Source of the DNA: DATKGL01 sp035510455
GTDB taxonomy: Bacteria; Patescibacteriota; Saccharimonadia; Saccharimonadales; UBA4665
DNA length: 64,000 nucleotides
Assembly: GCA_035510455.1 (NCBI GenBank)
Contig: DATKHB010000023.1
Span: 24,582 to 88,581 of the forward strand
Direction: 5' to 3'
Both the position numbers and the translations under genes were made by a program. The notes under the pieces are model-generated. The model worked only from the letters and a program-made list of their open reading frames with translations. It had not been told where the DNA came from and made no database searches. Of this stretch, positions 44,375 to 52,706 are shown one piece after another (positions within the stretch are counted from its first letter, which is position 1; each line of letters begins with the position of its first letter).

Positions 44375-45068
44375 TGAATAACTCCACTATGCGTCTTTTC
44401 AGCAAGACCTTGACTATATTAAACGCGTTCCAGTTATTTTGACCTTTTTGCTTTGAGTAATCAGTGTATATTACATGAATTGGGAACTCATTTATATTTA
44501 ACCCCAATTGCTTTGCGCGCCATAGCATTTCCGAGCAAAACTCGTACCCGCTAGTTTTCCATGTAAGTTCGTTGAGGGCTCGTTGCGAGAAAACTCTTAA
44601 CCCTGACTGGGAATCGGTCACATTTATACCAAAAAGTATGTAGGTGATATAACTAAGTCCTTTGTTGCCGAGTATTTTAACTTTTGACATGCCTTGGTTA
44701 TCAATAAGGCGGCTGCCTATAAGAAGATCATACCCTTTCTCCATTAACTCGATGCCACTCAAAACATCCTTAGGATCATGTTGACCATCTGCGTCTAGGG
44801 TAGCAGCAAGGGTGTAACCATTTTGTTGAGCGTAGCTTAGCCCAGTAGCGGTCGCGCTACCAGTCCCCATATTGAGTATGTGGCTTATTACGTAAGCACC
44901 GGCTTTTGCGGCTTTTGCGGAGGTATCATCCTTCGAGCCGTCATCCACAACAACAACCTGGAAGTCGTTAAAACGGCTATTTTTAAAGACTTTGATAAGA
45001 TCAACAACGACTTTGCTGATAGTGGTGTCTTCATTATATGCAGGGACAATTATGCAAAGCTTCTTCAT
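44367..45068 (-). CDS. GT2 polyprenyl-phosphate glycosyltransferase (DPM/GtrB-like)
   Basis: A 233-residue GT-A enzyme. KLCIIVPAYNEDTTISKVV, VVVDDGSKDDT, LDADGQHDP (D-x-D metal site) and SQSGLRVFSQRAL are the dolichyl-phosphate-mannose synthase pattern. It would transfer a sugar to undecaprenyl phosphate, making the donor used outside the membrane by GT-C enzymes such as those at 23712 and 36092. It lacks the two C-terminal helices of GtrB; the DUF2304-like partner may supply membrane contact. The start has AAAGGA five bases upstream. Confidence 0.88.
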   Translation of the reverse strand: MKKLCIIVPAYNEDTTISKVVVDLIKVFKNSRFNDFQVVVVDDGSKDDTSAKAAKAGAYVISHILNMGTGSATATGLSYAQQNGYTLAATLDADGQHDPKDVLSGIELMEKGYDLLIGSRLIDNQGMSKVKILGNKGLSYITYILFGINVTDSQSGLRVFSQRALNELTWKTSGYEFCSEMLWRAKQLGLNINEFPIHVIYTDYSKQKGQNNWNAFNIVKVLLKRRIVELFSE

Positions 45069-45185
45069 GTATCCTTTACTCCGAATTGTTTATATTGTAT
45101 CAAAAAATAACATATCTGAGGGCAGCGAAGGGCACATGGTTGCTTGCTAAACTTAAAGATATAAATATGGCGTGTGTTGCTGAGA

Positions 45186-46046
45186 TTAATTAATGTCTAA
45201 CAAGTATTGTCCATATCCGCTTTTTACTAAAGGTTCGGCGATTTCTCTTAATTTCTCTTTTGTAATAAACCCTTGTCGATAAGCGGCTTCTTCAATACAA
45301 CCAATCTTTAAGCCTTGACGCTCTTCAATCACTTTAACGAACTGTGATGCTTGGTTCATGCTCTCGAATGTTCCCGTATCGAGCCAAGCCGTCCCGCGAT
45401 CAAGCAACAAGACTTTTAGTCTGCCTTGCTCTAGGTAGGTATTTTGCACTTCGGTTATTTCGATTTCGCCACGGGCACTTGGCTTAACTTTCTTAGCTAT
45501 CTCGATGACTTGATTATCGAAGAAATAAAGTCCCGGTATGGCATAGCTTGACTTAGGATTGGTCGGTTTTTCCTCGATAGAAACAACATTCATAGCTTGG
45601 TCAAATTCTACAATACCATAGCGTTCAGGGTCAGCAACTTGTTGCCCGAAAATTATGCCACCGTCGACGTTTGAGGCGGCGTCGCGTACCTTGGTTTCAA
45701 AATCGCTTCCATAAAAGATATTGTCGCCAAGTATCAGGGCTACCTGATCATTTCCTATAAAATCAGCTCCGACAATAAAGGCATCAGCTAGCCCACGAGG
45801 CTCCGCTTGTTCTTGGTAACTGAAGTTACAGCCTATTCTCGAACCATCACCGAGTAACTGTTGAAACCTTGAGGTGTCTTGGGGCGTGGAAACAATCAAA
45901 ATATCCTTAATGCCAGCACTTATAAGCGTAGTTAATGGGTAGTAAACCATTGGTTTGTCATATATTGGCATCAATTGTTTACTTATGGCTATCGTTATGG
46001 GATAGAGTCGCGTACCAGTTCCGCCTGCTAGAATGATTCCTTTCAT
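45186..46046 (-). CDS. rmlA: Glucose-1-phosphate thymidylyltransferase
   Basis: I take ATG 46046 (MKGIILAGGTGTRLYPIT), which overlaps the rmlD stop as ATGA, giving 286 residues; an upstream in-frame start would add 15 residues inside rmlD. GGTGTRL-x-P is the nucleotide-binding loop; ALILGDNIFYG, EIEITEVQ and RGTAWLDTGT are RmlA landmarks. It makes dTDP-glucose from dTTP and glucose 1-phosphate, step 1 of dTDP-L-rhamnose synthesis. It is the last gene of a leftward operon beginning at 55243. Confidence 0.95.
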   Translation of the reverse strand: MKGIILAGGTGTRLYPITIAISKQLMPIYDKPMVYYPLTTLISAGIKDILIVSTPQDTSRFQQLLGDGSRIGCNFSYQEQAEPRGLADAFIVGADFIGNDQVALILGDNIFYGSDFETKVRDAASNVDGGIIFGQQVADPERYGIVEFDQAMNVVSIEEKPTNPKSSYAIPGLYFFDNQVIEIAKKVKPSARGEIEITEVQNTYLEQGRLKVLLLDRGTAWLDTGTFESMNQASQFVKVIEERQGLKIGCIEEAAYRQGFITKEKLREIAEPLVKSGYGQYLLDIN

Positions 46047-46897
46047 TGGGGCACCTCCTTGTTTATGTAATCCGCTAAATCGTCTTTCCAATCTCTCGGC
46101 ACAAAGCCCGTTGACTGGATTTTCTTTAAATCGAACACGCTGTTATGGGGTCTTGGTGAGGCGCCTGGTTTGTCAGCATAATACTTGGCATTGGTGGTAT
46201 CGGTAACTTTACGGTCCAGCTTAGCTAGTTGAAAAATCGCTCTAGTTAAATTAGCCCAACTGACCGGTTCGCCAGCATTTGATATGTTATACGTGCCGTA
46301 AGGAGCCTGGTGCGAGAGCAGGTGATCGACAGCCCTAACTAACTCTACAGTGAATGTCGGGCGGCCAATATCATCAGCAATAACGCTCGGGTCTACGCCT
46401 TGCTGGCCGAGTCCAAGCATAGTACGTACAAAGTTTTTACCGTTGCCAATAACCCATGAAGTCCGGACTATATAATATTTGGGCAAAACACTGGCGGCTA
46501 TATCGCCTGCGGCTTTGCTTTGGGCGTAAACTCCAAGTGGCGATAAGGGTTCATCTTCAGAATGAGGATTTTGGGTACCGTCAAACACATATTCAGTTGA
46601 GACGTGGACGATCGTAATGTCGTGCTTCAGGGCAATCTTACTTAGATAGCCAACTGCCTGGGCATTAACTTTCCAAGCACTCACGCGCCCCTCAGGGGAC
46701 TCAGCGCCATCGACGTTAGTATAGGCAGCCGTGTTTAAAATCGTTTTTACCCCAGACCAATCAAATGCTTCTAGTGCTTCTTGGTTGGTGATATCCAGCT
46801 CGTTAGAGTCAACGGCTCTGGCACCAGGATATTTAACCTTGAGTGCCGTCCCGAGTTGCCCGTTCGCCCCAATTATTAGTATGTCCGAATCGTTCAT
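46043..46897 (-). CDS. rmlD: dTDP-4-dehydrorhamnose reductase (actinobacterial type)
   Basis: A 284-residue SDR. LIIGANGQLGTAL binds NADPH; the motif NTAAYTNVDGAE, HVSTEYVFDG and YAQSKAAGD (Y-x-x-x-K) follow. VRTSWVIGNGKNFVRTM is the RmlD signature in the form seen in actinobacterial RmlC-RmlD fusion proteins. It reduces dTDP-4-keto-rhamnose to dTDP-L-rhamnose. It overlaps rmlC and rmlA by 4 bases each, so the two halves of the presumed fusion are encoded as separate coupled genes. Confidence 0.93.
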   Translation of the reverse strand: MNDSDILIIGANGQLGTALKVKYPGARAVDSNELDITNQEALEAFDWSGVKTILNTAAYTNVDGAESPEGRVSAWKVNAQAVGYLSKIALKHDITIVHVSTEYVFDGTQNPHSEDEPLSPLGVYAQSKAAGDIAASVLPKYYIVRTSWVIGNGKNFVRTMLGLGQQGVDPSVIADDIGRPTFTVELVRAVDHLLSHQAPYGTYNISNAGEPVSWANLTRAIFQLAKLDRKVTDTTNAKYYADKPGASPRPHNSVFDLKKIQSTGFVPRDWKDDLADYINKEVPQ

Positions 46898-47451
46898 GAT
46901 CTAAGCACTTCCTCAAGTGACGGGTTGTTGCTGTCTTTATCCGACAAGATCATACCTTCTCCGTGTTTTATCGGCCAATCTATTGCTAGTGTCGGGTCGA
47001 GCGGGTTGCATGACTTGCCTGGCATATCCGGACGCCATTCTTTTTCAAAGTAGTAGATATAGATAGAAGGCTCGTCGCTGGTTGATTGAAATGAATTTCC
47101 AAGACCATTGGACACAAATAAACCTTGGCCACGGGATAGGTTAAATCCTTGCCACTTACCGGCAGTTGGGGAATCATTCCGTAGGTCCACTATAACCGCG
47201 TATAGGTTCCCGCAGGCTACTGCCACCAATTTATGGGCAAATTCAGCATGGATGCCCCTAATTGCTCCTTTGACACTCAAGGGAGCGTTAATCTGTGAAC
47301 GTTCATTAAGTGACGGCAAACCAGAGTTTACGAAATCCGACTGTCTATAGAATTCCATAACCGAACCACGTTCATCTTCGAAGACCTTAAACTTTACGCT
47401 GAATAATCCATCAATCGATGTATTAACAATTTCAAAAGTTGTCTGTGCCAT
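46894..47451 (-). CDS. rmlC: dTDP-4-dehydrorhamnose 3,5-epimerase, divergent RmlC
   Basis: A 185-residue cupin. FEDERGSVMEFYR, RGIHAEFAHKLVAVACGN (catalytic-base region, His68) and DPTLAIDWP mark it as RmlC. The second conserved histidine region, usually A/G-H-G-F, reads GLGNSFQST with Asn119. The C-terminus ILSDKDSNNPSLEEVL matches the tail linking RmlC to RmlD in actinobacterial fusion proteins. It epimerises dTDP-4-keto-6-deoxyglucose at C-3 and C-5. Coupled to rmlD by ATGA and two bases from rmlB. The function is likely despite the changed residue. Confidence 0.87.
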   Translation of the reverse strand: MAQTTFEIVNTSIDGLFSVKFKVFEDERGSVMEFYRQSDFVNSGLPSLNERSQINAPLSVKGAIRGIHAEFAHKLVAVACGNLYAVIVDLRNDSPTAGKWQGFNLSRGQGLFVSNGLGNSFQSTSDEPSIYIYYFEKEWRPDMPGKSCNPLDPTLAIDWPIKHGEGMILSDKDSNNPSLEEVLRS

Positions 47452-47453
47452 AA

Positions 47454-48452
47454 TTATCTCCCCAGCTCCCGATACTTTGATTCAGTCTCAGCCTTCATAG
47501 GTTTCCACCAATCTTGGTTGTTTGCGTACCACTCAATAGTTGCTTTTAGCCCTTCCAGAAAATCTATATATTTTGGCTGCCAACCCAGCTCGCCTCGAAT
47601 CTTAGATGCATCAATAGCGTAACGAAGGTCATGCCCGGGGCGGTCATTAACTTGTTCGTAGTAATCTGGTTCTTTGCCCATTATATCGAGGATAATTGTT
47701 AGGACTTCCTTATTATTCTTCTCGCCATCTGCGCCAATCAAGTATGTTTCACCCAGCTTGCCCTTTTCCAAAACCGTCATCACTCCAGACGAGTGATCCT
47801 CGACATGTATCCAATCCCTGACATTTTTACCGTCGCCATACAGTTTAGGTTTACGGCCTTCCAGGATTTCAGTAATATGCCGTGGTATGAATTTCTCGAT
47901 ATGCTGGTAGGGACCATAGTTGTTTGAACAGTTGCTAATAGTCGCTTGAACTTTGAAGCTCCGCACCCAGGCACGGACAAGCAAATCCGAGCCGGCTTTT
48001 GTGCTGGAGTAGGGGCTTGATGGATCATAGGGAGTATCGGGTGTAAATTTCTTTGGATCATCAAGCTCCAAGTCGCCGTAAACCTCGTCAGTAGATATAT
48101 GATGCAAGCGTTTATTGTGTTTACGAACGGCTTCCAGGATTTGGTAGGTGCCTACGACATTAGTATTCACAAATGGCCAGGGTGAGTGTAGGGAATTGTC
48201 ATTATGACTTTCGGCGGCAAAATGTACTACCGTGTCACAGTCGCCGACGGCTAAGTCAACAGCTGCTTCGTCACAAATATCAGCCTTTATAAAGGTGTAA
48301 CGATTTTCGTTAAGGCCATCTAAGTTTTTCAAGTTTCCGGCGTAGGTTAGTTTGTCGAGGACCGTAATGTGCCAATCTGGCCTCTCACGATATACATATC
48401 GAACGAAATTTGAGCCAATAAATCCAGCGCCGCCAGTTACGAGAATTCTCAT
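47454..48452 (-). CDS. rmlB: dTDP-glucose 4,6-dehydratase
   Basis: A 332-residue extended SDR. MRILVTGGAGFIGSNFVRY, HFAAESHNDNSL, HISTDEVYGDL (with the Thr-Asp-Glu catalytic set) and YSSTKAGSD (Tyr-x-x-x-Lys) are RmlB hallmarks, followed by RDWIHVEDH. It converts dTDP-glucose to the 4-keto-6-deoxy sugar used by RmlC. AGHNDNS-type RmlB normally has SHVDRS; here it reads SHNDNS. It is 20 bases from galE and two from rmlC. Confidence 0.94.
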   Translation of the reverse strand: MRILVTGGAGFIGSNFVRYVYRERPDWHITVLDKLTYAGNLKNLDGLNENRYTFIKADICDEAAVDLAVGDCDTVVHFAAESHNDNSLHSPWPFVNTNVVGTYQILEAVRKHNKRLHHISTDEVYGDLELDDPKKFTPDTPYDPSSPYSSTKAGSDLLVRAWVRSFKVQATISNCSNNYGPYQHIEKFIPRHITEILEGRKPKLYGDGKNVRDWIHVEDHSSGVMTVLEKGKLGETYLIGADGEKNNKEVLTIILDIMGKEPDYYEQVNDRPGHDLRYAIDASKIRGELGWQPKYIDFLEGLKATIEWYANNQDWWKPMKAETESKYRELGR

Positions 48453-48472
48453 TACTGACTCATTATAACAAG

Positions 48473-49486
48473 TTAGTTATAGCCGTTCGGGTTTTGTGAC
48501 TGCCAAAACCAAGCATCAACACAGGCGTCTTCCAAAGTCTTTTTAGCGCGCCAGCCCAATCCTTTTTCTGCCTCAGTCGGATCGGCATAACAGATACCGA
48601 CATCTCCCATCCGGGGTTTAGTGACAACGTATGTTATCCGTTTGCCAGATGCTTGCTCAAAGGCATTAATTACCTCCAAGACGGAATAACCCATACCCGT
48701 ACCTAAATTGTAGACTGCGAATTCGTTTTTCTTAGCGGGGTGATCTATGGCCGATATGTGCCCTAAGGCCAAGTCGACTACGTGTATGTAGTCTCTGACC
48801 CCTGTACCGTCAGGCGTGTCGTAGTCGTTTCCGAAAATCATAAGTTTTGGCCGTCTACCGACTGCCACTTGAGAAATGAAGGGCATTAAATTATTGGGGA
48901 CGCCGTTTGGATCTTCACCAATTTGCCCGGATTCATGAGCCCCAATCGGATTGAAATATCGCAGAGAAGTTATTTGCCACCCCCGGTTGCTCGATACCAA
49001 GTCTTTAAGGATCTGCTCAATCATTGCTTTAGTCTGCCCATAAGGGCTGGTCGGATTTATTGGCTCATCTTCTGTGATCGGGACCTTTTTTGGGTCACCG
49101 TAAACAGTTGCTGAGGAGCTAAAAATAAGCTGTCTAACGCCAAATTTTTGCATGGTTTCGCATAGCGCTAAAGTTGAGACTAGGTTATTGTCGTAGTAAC
49201 TTAGGGGTTCTTCTACAGATTCGCTAACTGCTTTTAGACCAGCAAAATGGATAACGACATCAAACTTTTTACTCTTGAAGAGTTTTTCTAAGAGTTCGCG
49301 GTTTATGATATCAAAAATGTGCAGACTCACTTTTTTACCAGTCAATTTCTCGACACGCTTCAATGATTCTTTTGAGCTATTGGATAAATTGTCAACAACA
49401 GTAACTATATAATTTTTATTAAGTAGTTCTAAAGTCGTGTGTGACCCTATAAATCCAGCCCCTCCAGTAATAAGAATATGCTTCAT
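48473..49486 (-). CDS. galE: UDP-glucose 4-epimerase
   Basis: A 337-residue GalE: HILITGGAGFIGSHTTLELL, VVDNLSNSS, VIHFAGLKAVSESV, SSSATVYGDP and YGQTK (Y-x-x-x-K), and the C-terminal DVGICYADPTEAEKGLGW. It interconverts UDP-glucose and UDP-galactose (or the N-acetyl forms). Its ATG overlaps the upstream phosphomannomutase stop. In the rml operon it supplies galactose-type units for the surface glycan. Confidence 0.94.
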   Translation of the reverse strand: MKHILITGGAGFIGSHTTLELLNKNYIVTVVDNLSNSSKESLKRVEKLTGKKVSLHIFDIINRELLEKLFKSKKFDVVIHFAGLKAVSESVEEPLSYYDNNLVSTLALCETMQKFGVRQLIFSSSATVYGDPKKVPITEDEPINPTSPYGQTKAMIEQILKDLVSSNRGWQITSLRYFNPIGAHESGQIGEDPNGVPNNLMPFISQVAVGRRPKLMIFGNDYDTPDGTGVRDYIHVVDLALGHISAIDHPAKKNEFAVYNLGTGMGYSVLEVINAFEQASGKRITYVVTKPRMGDVGICYADPTEAEKGLGWRAKKTLEDACVDAWFWQSQNPNGYN

Positions 49487-50829
49487 GGGGCTTGCTTAAT
49501 TACAGAAGTTATTTGTCCAATAAATTTGTCCAATTCTTCTTTGGTCTTCGCTTCGACATTTAACCTAATTACTGGTTCGGTGTTTGATATGCGAATATTA
49601 AACCAACAGCCAGGGTAATTAACCGTTAGGCCGTCAAGTTCATCCTGCTCTCCTTCACTGAAGGCGTCTTTTAATTTATCGATAACAGCTTGTTTATTCT
49701 CAACCTCGAAGTTTATTTCCGGCGACATTGAGTAATATCTGTATTCGTCTACGAGCTCGGATAACTTTTTACCGCTATCACTGATCGCTTGCATGGCTGC
49801 TAGCGCAGCTATTAAGCCTGAATCGGCGTAAAAGTTCTCTTTAAAAAATAGATGTCCGGTAGTCTCTCCGCCAAATGGCGCTTTTCGATACCGCATAACA
49901 GAACCGATAACTACTCTGCCGGCTTTTGTTCTAACGGGTTTGCCACCCCATTTTTTTATTAGCTCCACGGTAGAGCGGCTAGTGCGAACTTCATGGATAA
50001 TTTCGCTACCGGGGTATTTTTGTAGGTAATATTTAGCAACGATACTGATTAGATCCGTACCCAGTACCGGTCGTCCTTTGTCATCCACAAATCCTGCTCT
50101 ATCGCCGTCACCGTCAAAGGCAATACCAAAATCTAGACGATAATCATTTACTTTTTTAATTAGATCCTTAAGATTTGCTACTTTTTGAGGGTTGGCTTCG
50201 TGGTTAGGGAAACTGCCGTCAAGCTCAAAGTACATTCTTCTAACCTTCAATGGCAGCTTTGACAGTATATGGGGTAGAATTGCTCCTGCCATACCATTGC
50301 CAGCATCGATAGCTATGTGATAAAGCTTAAGATCGCCGATAAATGTTAGGCAGTGCTTGACCCAATCATCGGTAATCAACTTTTCTTTATACGATCCTAA
50401 TTCTGAAGCCGAGTCTTTGAATTTCCCCGAAGATATATTGTCACGAATCTCTGACATACCAGTGTCTAGTCCAACGGCAATAACTTGGTCTCGGTATAGT
50501 TTTATACCGTTATACTCGTCCCCATTATGGCTGGCAGTTATCACAGCTCCGCCGGCTAGATTATATTTGCCGACTGCAAAATAAATCATATCGCTGGTGA
50601 CTTCACCAATATCCCAAACGTCTCTACCTTGTTGTCTAAGGCCTTTGATGAGAGCTTTGGCAAGTTCATCAGAATCCGGTCGCATATCTCTACCGACTGC
50701 CACTATGCCTTTGGCCGGAAGCCAGTCTGCGAACGCCCGGCCGATATTAAACGATAGATCCGAAGTAAGCTCAGTACCTACTTTCCCTCTAATGTCGTAA
50801 GCTTTAAAAATATCAGGGAGACTAGCCAT
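49483..50829 (-). CDS. manB: Phosphomannomutase/phosphoglucomutase
   Basis: A 448-residue alpha-D-phosphohexomutase. The phosphoserine loop TASHNGDEYNG has Ser100, the metal loop is DGDGDR, and the sugar-binding loop reads GGETTGH (usually GE-x-SGH). The C-terminal phosphate-binding domain ends with RISNTEPVIRLNVEAK. It interconverts hexose 6- and 1-phosphates and so feeds rmlA, GDP-mannose or UDP-glucose synthesis. It overlaps galE by 4 bases and follows glmS by 5. Confidence 0.93.
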   Translation of the reverse strand: MASLPDIFKAYDIRGKVGTELTSDLSFNIGRAFADWLPAKGIVAVGRDMRPDSDELAKALIKGLRQQGRDVWDIGEVTSDMIYFAVGKYNLAGGAVITASHNGDEYNGIKLYRDQVIAVGLDTGMSEIRDNISSGKFKDSASELGSYKEKLITDDWVKHCLTFIGDLKLYHIAIDAGNGMAGAILPHILSKLPLKVRRMYFELDGSFPNHEANPQKVANLKDLIKKVNDYRLDFGIAFDGDGDRAGFVDDKGRPVLGTDLISIVAKYYLQKYPGSEIIHEVRTSRSTVELIKKWGGKPVRTKAGRVVIGSVMRYRKAPFGGETTGHLFFKENFYADSGLIAALAAMQAISDSGKKLSELVDEYRYYSMSPEINFEVENKQAVIDKLKDAFSEGEQDELDGLTVNYPGCWFNIRISNTEPVIRLNVEAKTKEELDKFIGQITSVIKQAP

Positions 50830-50834
50830 AAGAC

Positions 50835-52667
50835 CTACTCAACAGTTACTGATTTGGCCAAATTGCGTGGTCGATCAACGTTGTAGCCTTTAGCCATAGA
50901 TACGTAGTAAGAGAACAGTTGCATGACTATAACTTGAAGAATTACTTGGGTCTGTTCTAGTGAGTCCGGAATATATATGACATCGTCAGCTAGAGCTTTA
51001 ATAGAATCATTGCCCTGAGTAGCAATAGCGATTACTGGGCCATAGCGGGCTTTAATCTCTTGAATATTTGAGTATGTTTTTTCGAGTAGCGGCGAATCAC
51101 AAGCTAGGGCAAAAGTCGGGAAGTTCTTATCAATCATGGCTAGCGGTCCGTGTTTCATTTCTCCAGCGGCATAGCCTTCAGCGTGGGTATAGGATATCTC
51201 TTTGAGCTTTAGAGCGCCCTCTAATGCAGCCGGGTAGGCATAGTGACGACCAATATACAGGAAATTCTTGTAGCTTTTATATTTATTAGCTATTTTCTCA
51301 ATAACCTTAGCCTGATCTAGAACTAGTTGGGCTTTACGAGGCAGGTCGTTAAGTTCTTTTAAAAGTGGCCGGTAGAGCTTAGTCTTGCCGTCGCTTAATC
51401 TCAGGCTTATCAGCAGTAAAACTACCACTTGGGCGATAAATGCTTTGGTGGAAGCGACAGCTTGCTCTGGCCCAGCATGAAGATAAACTCCGGCGTCAGT
51501 CATCCGGGCGATCGTTGATCCGGTGGAGTTAACTACTCCTAGCCTTAGCACTCCGTAATCTTCGACTTTTTTTAAGGCCGCTATGGTATCGGCTGTTTCA
51601 CCGGATTGGGATATGGCAAGTAGCGCGGTGCTGCGTGAAAATGGCTCATGCCGGTATTTGAATTCTGAGGACAATTGAACTTCAACCGGTATACCAGCCA
51701 GTTCTTCAATTAGGTATTCCCCGATTAGCCCAGCGTAATAGGAAGTCCCACAGGCTACGATAACGATTCGCTCAATATATTGTAACTGCTCGTAAACAGA
51801 TTCCAGGCCGCCAAGTTTGACTATATTACTATCAACTCTAGTCCGGCCAAGTGATGAGGAACGGATAGTTTGCGGCGCTTCAAATATTTCTTTAAGCATG
51901 AAATTTGGATAATCACCAAGACTCGCTTGGTTAATATCGAAATCCAGTATTTCTGACTTACGCTCAATCGGCATGTCTTTTTGGGTATGTTTGATGCTGT
52001 ATCCGTCTTTGGAAACGGTCACTATCTCATAGTCTTCAATGTAAACAACTTCTTTTACGTACTCCAAAAAGGCCGTAGCATCTGAGGCGAGTATGAACTC
52101 GTCCTTACCGACTCCGAGGATTAGCGGGCTGGAGAGCCGGGCAGCGTAAATCTTCTTTGGCTCAAGACTAGAAATTGCCAGTATTGAATAAGCCCCCCGG
52201 ATTTCTCGAATAGTCAGCTCAAAAGCCTTAGAAAACGAGCCAGTAGACTTTAGATAGTAGTCTATTAAGTGGGGGATAACTTCGGTATCAGTTTGAGAAA
52301 CGAACTTGTAGCCCTTTGATGTTAATAATGATCTTATCTCTGTGTGGTTTTCGATAATTCCATTATGGATTACTGCTATGGTCTTATCTGTATTAGTGTG
52401 CGGGTGAGCGTTAACGGTAGTCGGAGCGCCGTGAGTTGCCCAACGAGTATGGCCGATCGCTACTGTAGAATCTTTACCGGACCCCAATATAATTTTTTCA
52501 AGATCGTCAACTCGTCCAGCTTGTTTGATAACCTTACAGTTGTTTTTAACCAGATCAATGTAGGCGATACCCGCCGAATCATAACCTCTGTATTCTAGAG
52601 TTTTTAATCCGTCTACAACCAGATTAACAGCTGGGCGTTTACCAATGTAGCCGACTATTCCGCACAT
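50835..52667 (-). CDS. glmS: Glutamine-fructose-6-phosphate aminotransferase
   Basis: A 610-residue enzyme. The N-terminal glutaminase domain starts MCGIVGYIGKRPAV with the Cys2 nucleophile and includes HTRWATHGAP. Two SIS isomerase domains follow, with VACGTSYYAG, SQSGETADT and the C-terminal PRNLAKSVTVE. It makes glucosamine 6-phosphate, entry point to UDP-GlcNAc for peptidoglycan and for the hexosamine-using module at 39264-42702. ATG 52667 lies directly after a -10 box with no ribosome-binding site, suggesting a leaderless message. Confidence 0.96.
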   Translation of the reverse strand: MCGIVGYIGKRPAVNLVVDGLKTLEYRGYDSAGIAYIDLVKNNCKVIKQAGRVDDLEKIILGSGKDSTVAIGHTRWATHGAPTTVNAHPHTNTDKTIAVIHNGIIENHTEIRSLLTSKGYKFVSQTDTEVIPHLIDYYLKSTGSFSKAFELTIREIRGAYSILAISSLEPKKIYAARLSSPLILGVGKDEFILASDATAFLEYVKEVVYIEDYEIVTVSKDGYSIKHTQKDMPIERKSEILDFDINQASLGDYPNFMLKEIFEAPQTIRSSSLGRTRVDSNIVKLGGLESVYEQLQYIERIVIVACGTSYYAGLIGEYLIEELAGIPVEVQLSSEFKYRHEPFSRSTALLAISQSGETADTIAALKKVEDYGVLRLGVVNSTGSTIARMTDAGVYLHAGPEQAVASTKAFIAQVVVLLLISLRLSDGKTKLYRPLLKELNDLPRKAQLVLDQAKVIEKIANKYKSYKNFLYIGRHYAYPAALEGALKLKEISYTHAEGYAAGEMKHGPLAMIDKNFPTFALACDSPLLEKTYSNIQEIKARYGPVIAIATQGNDSIKALADDVIYIPDSLEQTQVILQVIVMQLFSYYVSMAKGYNVDRPRNLAKSVTVE

Positions 52668-52680
52668 ATAAATGAGTATA
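52668..52680 (-). promoter_or_regulatory. -10 box positioned for leaderless glmS transcript
   Basis: On the minus strand TATACT (52680-52675) is followed by exactly seven bases and the glmS ATG. The -35 region is not clear. The spacing equals that at 6129-6142, so transcription likely starts at or next to the start codon. Confidence 0.5.
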
Positions 52681-52706
52681 ACCTAAAGTGTCTACGACTT
52701 AGTGCT

